Part shown: one piece after another, positions 60,568 through 64,000 of the stretch
Layout of the letters: each line of letters starts with the position of its first letter
Numbering within the stretch: position 1 is the first letter of the stretch
Assembly: GCA_963787005.1 (NCBI GenBank)
Contig: CAWBBX010000101.1
Location: 14,278 to 78,277 of the forward strand
Direction of reading: 5' to 3'
Length of the DNA stretch: 64,000 bases
DNA from: FEN-1297 sp963787005
Lineage (GTDB): Bacteria; Bacteroidota; Ignavibacteria; Ignavibacteriales; Ignavibacteriaceae
Program-made: the position numbers and the translations under genes
The notes under the pieces: model-generated
The model's input: the letters and a program-made list of their open reading frames with translations, nothing else
What the model was told of the DNA's origin: nothing
Databases searched by the model: none

Positions 60568-61644
60568 TTATTGAAGCCCGCCTATTAATACAAGATCGTT
60601 ACCCGGTTTTTTTGAGCCGCCGTCCGGCTCTTCGGTAATAAAGAATTTAACGTTCTTTTTTCCCGAAATATCGGGGAGATTTATCCAATAATCCGCGGCT
60701 GATCCGGCGGGATTAAAAATGCTGATCGAGCTCAGTTCGCCCGAAATGTTTGCCCACAATTGATATGCCTTGCCCGGGAGACTGGGCACGTTCCAGAGCC
60801 TTAAGAGTCCCTTGCCGCCGGCTGTACTGAAGATGATCTTCCCCTGCTCCGCTCCGCCCGATTTAGGCGGCATAAGATCGACTATACCTGCGTCTTTAGA
60901 CATTATAAGATCCTGAAGATCCTTGCTGCTGTTGTTCTTCGCCGAAAGTTCGATAATCTTTTGATTCAGGTTATCGACTTCCGCTTGATACGCTTCTAAA
61001 CGCGCGTCAACTTTAATATACGCGTAGATGCCGGCGCCTATCAGAATAATCACAACAACGAAACCCAAAATAATTCCGAACGACGAATCTCTCTTACGCT
61101 CATATGATTTCTTTTCAGCATGAGATTTGATTTTGGGAAGCGGTTTTTCTTCCGGCGTAATTTCTTCTTCTATTATCCCCGGTTCATCTGGAGGAAGATT
61201 AATTCCTCTTTCTCTTATTTGTGTAGCCTGCGAAGGACGTATCGCCGAGCGGAAAGATTTCTGCGTACTTTCCTGCTCAATTTCCGGTTCTTTAATTTCT
61301 TCTTCGGCGCTCCCTTTTATCTCGGCCAATTCCTCTTCGGGCTCTATCTGCTCCTGCCTCTTATAGCCGCCTAAGGCAGATCCCCCTGTAGTTCTTTTGG
61401 GTTTCTGATCACCCTTTAGGCGGTACAACCTGCGTGCTACATTATCCTTGAGTTCAACACCGGGTATTTCAATTTCGAGTATGGATGGAAGAAGCGCGGT
61501 AAGGTTTTGAAATTCTCCGAGCTCCTGCCAGTTGTATTCCTCGCCCGAGTCGAAGTACTCCTGAAGCTTTTTGTGCTCTTCGCCGTCCAGACAGCCGAGC
61601 GCGTACGCGAAAAGGAGATCGTAATATTCGTTCTGCACTGACAT
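60568..61644 (-). CDS. Membrane anti-sigma factor with RskA-type C-terminal domain
   Basis: 358 aa. An N-terminal sigma-binding helix region (YDLLFAYALGCLDGEEHKKL, 1-80), a long acidic low-complexity linker (about 100-180, rich in Glu and Pro), one TM helix (about 192-212, IILGFVVVIILIGAGIYAYI), a short coiled coil (LEAYQAEVDNLNQKIIEL) and an anti-sigma-K (RskA) beta-domain with LWNVPSLPGKAYQLWANISG. The RskA domain sits in the periplasm and is normally the target of regulated proteolysis. It overlaps the sigma gene by one base. RseP at 40 kb could be the intramembrane protease. Confidence 0.9.
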   Translation of the reverse strand: MSVQNEYYDLLFAYALGCLDGEEHKKLQEYFDSGEEYNWQELGEFQNLTALLPSILEIEIPGVELKDNVARRLYRLKGDQKPKRTTGGSALGGYKRQEQIEPEEELAEIKGSAEEEIKEPEIEQESTQKSFRSAIRPSQATQIRERGINLPPDEPGIIEEEITPEEKPLPKIKSHAEKKSYERKRDSSFGIILGFVVVIILIGAGIYAYIKVDARLEAYQAEVDNLNQKIIELSAKNNSSKDLQDLIMSKDAGIVDLMPPKSGGAEQGKIIFSTAGGKGLLRLWNVPSLPGKAYQLWANISGELSSISIFNPAGSAADYWINLPDISGKKNVKFFITEEPDGGSKKPGNDLVLIGGLQ

Positions 61645-62225
61645 TACGCTTCTCCCTTGATTAAATAGTCTTTCAAATTGTTTAAGGCGATCTTAATCTT
61701 CGACTTGACGGTGGGAATGGGAATGTTGAGCTTGCCGGCTATTTCCTTCTGCGTTAATCCCTCGTAATAGGCTAAGTAGATTACGTACTGCTGTGCGTCG
61801 GTAAGCTTGTTTAAAGCGCCTTCGATGTTGCTTTTAATTCCGAGCGCCGTTTTAATATCCAGCGGATCGATGACCGGAGAGAGGCGCGGTATTATAAATT
61901 TATTCTCGTAATCGTCGTTATACACAGGAATCTCGTCAACGCCGCGGCTCCGTCTTGCGGAGTCGGCTGCCTTGTTGCGTGCAAGGGTGACGAGCCATGT
62001 GTAGACGTTGCTGGTTTTGAAATCGAATAGATTTACCTTGCGCCAGATTATAACGAATACGTCTATTAAAACATCTTCGGCAAGCTTTTCTTCGGTAACA
62101 ATTTTTTTGATGAGCGTATAAAGGAGCGCGGAATAGCGGTTGTACAAAGCCTCGAGCGCTTTTGAGTCGTTTGAGGCAACCCTCTGCAAAAGTTCGATAT
62201 CGGTAATAGCCGAGTTTACAGTCAA
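61644..62225 (-). CDS. ECF sigma factor, SigK-like
   Basis: 193-aa group 4 sigma factor. Region 2 is DSKALEALYNRYSALLYTLI with the promoter-melting VYTWLVTLARNKAADSARR (about 75-93); region 4 is LTDAQQYVIYLAYYEGLTQK followed by EIAGKLNIPIPTVKSKIKIA. The layout matches the SigK/ECF group that pairs with RskA anti-sigma factors, and the RskA-type gene follows with a one-base overlap. The promoter it recognises is not evident; autoregulation from the 440-bp upstream gap is likely. Confidence 0.94.
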   Translation of the reverse strand: MTVNSAITDIELLQRVASNDSKALEALYNRYSALLYTLIKKIVTEEKLAEDVLIDVFVIIWRKVNLFDFKTSNVYTWLVTLARNKAADSARRSRGVDEIPVYNDDYENKFIIPRLSPVIDPLDIKTALGIKSNIEGALNKLTDAQQYVIYLAYYEGLTQKEIAGKLNIPIPTVKSKIKIALNNLKDYLIKGEA

Positions 62226-62317
62226 AATGGTCCGCCGTTATTATACATATTAATCTTATGCAAAAGTAAAGCTAAGGGAGCTAAAAATCAATTGAAGAAA
62301 AGCTAATCGAAATTGAT

Positions 62318-62352
62318 AAAACCTCCGAGGTTTTCTTAAACCTCGGAGGTTT
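62318..62352. repeat. AAACCTCCGAGG hairpin repeat, second copy
   Basis: AAAACCTCCGAGGTTTT, a CTT spacer, then AAACCTCGGAGGTTT. It matches the hairpin after rseP (41361-41396) almost base for base, although the two sites have no related genes, so it is a dispersed element. Confidence 0.6.
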
Positions 62353-62576
62353 AATTCAAATAAAAAGCGCCGCCCCCTTAACGAGCCTTATCTTGATCAA
62401 GCCATAAAATGAATCTGCCGCGGGCGGAACGCCGGAATATTACCAGCCAGGGTGAAGCCCCGAACGTCATTCCGCTTCAGGCAGCGGAAAACCTGCCCGC
62501 CTTTCTCCTCAGGCGAAGCGGAAGCGGAGTCGGAGTCGGATTGAAGTATCGATTATTAAGAGGGTGTTTAAAACCA

Positions 62577-62612
62577 AACCCCGGCAGGACAAAACCGGGG
62601 CTCAGTTTTTTC
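62577..62612 (-). terminator. Probable terminator for the HEAT-repeat gene
   Basis: ACCCCGG (plus strand) pairs with CCGGGGCT across a short loop. On the minus strand the stem is followed by TTTGGTTTT, placing it about 60-90 bp downstream of the HEAT gene stop. A T-run also follows on the plus strand, so it may work in both directions. Confidence 0.5.
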
Positions 62613-62669
62613 TTAGGAGGTACTAAGATATTGTTTTTCATCTAGTCATCTTGAAACTTGAAGTAAATC

Positions 62670-63117
62670 CTATTTAATTATTTGTAAAGGACGAATTGTA
62701 TTTTGGAAATTATTAATAACTGCCTTGCCCAAATTCTTTACGGTCGAATCAACATCGTTATTTACCAATTCCTGAATAGCGTCCTGTGCAACCGGATCTC
62801 CGATCTTATAAAGAGCAAGCACTATCAAAATCTTGGTGCCGGTATTTGTTTCTTTAGCCAGTTGCTCGGTAAGGGGCTTTACCAGCTCTTTGATTTCATA
62901 GAAGCCGGCCAGATAAATGCAGCTTTTTTTCACTCCCAGATTACCCGATTCTATTCCCATAGCTAAACTTTTAATCGCTGCTTCCGGTATTTCGCCTTCC
63001 CTGAGTTTTTGTAGTATCGTTGCCCAAAGTATTAAAAGCAAATATTTGACCCGATAATAATACTGTTGTTAAGATTATTACGGCCAGCTTTACAAAGTTA
63101 TTTCTTCCCGTTTTCAT
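62670..63117 (-). pseudogene. Frameshifted secreted HEAT-repeat protein gene
   Basis: A strong GGAGG ribosome site and ATG (63115-63117) open a signal peptide, FVKLAVIILTTVLLSGQIFA, but the frame runs out after 47 codons. Removing one A from the A5 run near 63020-63025 leads into REGEIPEAAIKSLAMGIESG and three HEAT-like helical repeats (LVKPLTEQLAKETNTGTKIL, LALYKIGDPVAQDAIQELV) ending at 62670. The repaired protein is about 148 aa, periplasmic, and helical. The internal Met-initiated 123-codon frame alone would lack the signal peptide. An error in the sequence is possible. Confidence 0.65.
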
Positions 63118-63733
63118 TTTTTGTTCCTCCACTTATTTTTTCTTGTTCCGAACCTGTTTAATTCTCAAATCAAAATTAGATTATTCAAATGTAACGGGTG
63201 TCATTTAGAGGTAAACGTTTGTAAAAATTTGTCACTGAATTCTGCGAATGAACCATTAATTAACTCCGTAAATAATGATTGATAATGAAGACTTATAAAA
63301 TGCAAAGAGGATACTAATATCATTCTGACTTGTATTCATTAGTGCGGCAACTCTAAAAAATCCTATCTAATCTTTCCCTTGGGAAGGGAAAGACTTGTTT
63401 TCATAGATGTCTTTACATCTTTTATCCTATCATTTCTATCGGTATTTAAGTCTTCTAATTTATCCGCACATTGTGAATCGAACCGATAAGATTGCCAATG
63501 TTAAGTAATTACCTCTAACAAGCTCTTCCATTTTCAAGGGAAGGGTGGGGATGGGTTTATAAGGTTAACACCGGGATTGATCCCGGTGTTAATGGAAAAC
63601 AGAAACTCATTTTTTAACTGTTTTAACAGTTTCAATTTTTAGGTGGTCAACTTGAGTAAATTAAAAAAGTACGCCCCGGCAAAAACCGGGGCGTACTTTA
63701 AGGTGAGATTACGTACAAAACAAGCTGGAAATT
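63118..63733. other. Intergenic region with palindromes, no gene seen
   Basis: About 615 AT-rich bases. Palindromes occur at 63372-63393 (CTTTCCCTTGGGAAGGGAAAG), 63567-63590 (AACACCGGGATTGATCCCGG type) and 63667-63699. The promoter of the HEAT-repeat gene should lie near its left end. No credible coding frame or RNA family is recognised. Confidence 0.45.
63667..63699 (-). terminator. Strong hairpin terminator after the partial gene
   Basis: AAGTACGCCCCGG pairs with CCGGGGCGTACTT around a short A-rich loop, a 13-bp stem. On the minus strand it is followed by a T-run (ACTTTTTTAA), 35 bp beyond the stop of the partial carbohydrate-binding gene, so it should end that transcript. Confidence 0.75.
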
Positions 63734-64000
63734 TTAATCCGAGTCAAAAATAATATCTAAGATGTTCCCTTTTGATTTCTGGTGCCGCCAAAACTTGATA
63801 TACTTTTCCTGGGATATTAGTCCGATAGGCCCCCGGTAAATTCCCCCGTATCTCCATCCGTCGTAAACCCTGACTGCAATAACGTTATCTCCATCGAATT
63901 TAATTAGTCCCGCGGGCAGATAATAACCTCTAAATTGATCGTACTCTTTATTATCTATAGAATTGTTTTTAGGATTATCGTGCATTGTACCCGTAGAACC
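63734..64000 (-). CDS. C-terminal fragment of a carbohydrate-binding/glycosidase-type protein
   Basis: The frame is open to the window edge (89 codons), so the gene continues beyond 64000. GSTGTMHDN, FRGYYLPAGLIKFDGDNVIA and VRVYDGWRYGGIYRGPIGL match the jelly-roll sugar-binding domain of GH2-type glycosidases and related sialate esterases, where the strand reads NxIAVRVYDxxGxGGIY. About 25 residues follow this domain to the stop. The catalytic part is not in the window, so the enzyme class is open. A strong terminator follows. Confidence 0.6.
   Translation of the reverse strand, partial: GSTGTMHDNPKNNSIDNKEYDQFRGYYLPAGLIKFDGDNVIAVRVYDGWRYGGIYRGPIGLISQEKYIKFWRHQKSKGNILDIIFDSD

Larger units (their letters stand above)
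62226..62669. other. Intergenic region with hairpins
   Basis: About 440 bp upstream of the sigma gene. It holds the AAACCTCCGAGG hairpin at 62318-62352, a GC-rich stretch with several inverted blocks (GCTTCAGGCAG, CCTCAGGCGAAGC, 62400-62540), and a terminator-like hairpin near 62577-62612. A 78-codon plus-strand frame through it is composed of these repeats and is rejected as a gene. The sigma promoter should lie near its left end. Confidence 0.45.

Noticed and set aside
62409..62645. Plus-strand frame of 78 codons
   Set aside because: It is composed of hairpins and repeat-like GC-rich sequence, with no ribosome site; it passes through a terminator.

Overview
The window looks like a chromosome segment from the Ignavibacteria (Ignavibacteriota, FCB group). 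The strongest clues are a type IX secretion sorting domain with the NYPNPFNPST signature (about 31.95 kb), a long-form IspG, an UpxY/RfaH-like NusG paralogue, many secreted TPR proteins, two ECF sigma/anti-sigma pairs, and moderate GC with AT-rich, palindrome-rich intergenic DNA. Assignment to the class is inference. No tRNA, rRNA, CRISPR array, prophage or intact insertion sequence was seen; the one RNA gene found is RNase P RNA.

Layout. 0-10.3 kb, nearly all on the minus strand: CobB-type sirtuin, TPR protein, YhaM-like exonuclease, an operon of UDP-glucose dehydrogenase plus a NusG-like antiterminator, a hybrid kinase with a degenerate receiver, a geranylgeranyl-reductase-type flavoprotein with a ferredoxin, and DnaG. 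10.7-20.8 kb, plus strand: DJ-1/PfpI protein, IspG, a possible 28-codon gene with its own terminator, Nif3-like protein, zinc-ribbon coiled coil, a frameshifted barrel protein, rnpB, then RecJ-YebC-RuvC-RuvA. 20.8-30.4 kb, minus strand: two small stress/unknown-type proteins, lipocalin, FAH-family enzyme, an unrecognised secreted protein, ClpX with a TPR protein, and a two-component system divergent from a nine-heme cytochrome.

30.5-38.4 kb is the accessory heart of the window: a multiheme cytochrome whose type IX sorting domain is out of frame, a TonB-like lipoprotein gene shattered by frameshifts, an ECF sigma/anti-sigma pair, a TPR gene split by a frameshift, and a roughly 1.9 kb array of about five 300-bp units. 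Each unit carries a copy of the 3' tail of a neighbouring heme-porin gene plus four different palindromes. 38.7-53.5 kb is mostly plus strand: Dxr and RseP, a LytS/LytTR pair, a TonB-receptor-like barrel (minus strand), HU, an ABC exporter, a secreted GH13 enzyme, a membrane protein, a DUF885-like metallopeptidase and an AI-2E family transporter. 53.5-58.7 kb, minus strand, is a candidate surface-glycan cluster: SpoIID/LytB protein, GT4, tandem-domain GT2 and a DUF4922 (HIT-like) enzyme. The end holds arginase, a membrane protein, a second ECF sigma/anti-sigma pair, a frameshifted HEAT-repeat gene and the C-terminus of a carbohydrate-binding jelly-roll protein.

How the parts fit together. Housekeeping functions (MEP isoprenoid steps IspG and Dxr, replication and recombination, proteolysis) are intact over long reading frames. 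Single-base frameshifts are concentrated in secreted or envelope genes. The redox theme (nine-heme cytochrome, heme-porin, ferredoxin plus isoprenoid reductase) and the surface theme (type IX secretion, Ugd, glycosyltransferases, TonB-type barrels) are the accessory content. The best candidates for undescribed biology are the porin-tail/palindrome array and the SpoIID-GT4-GT2-DUF4922 cluster.
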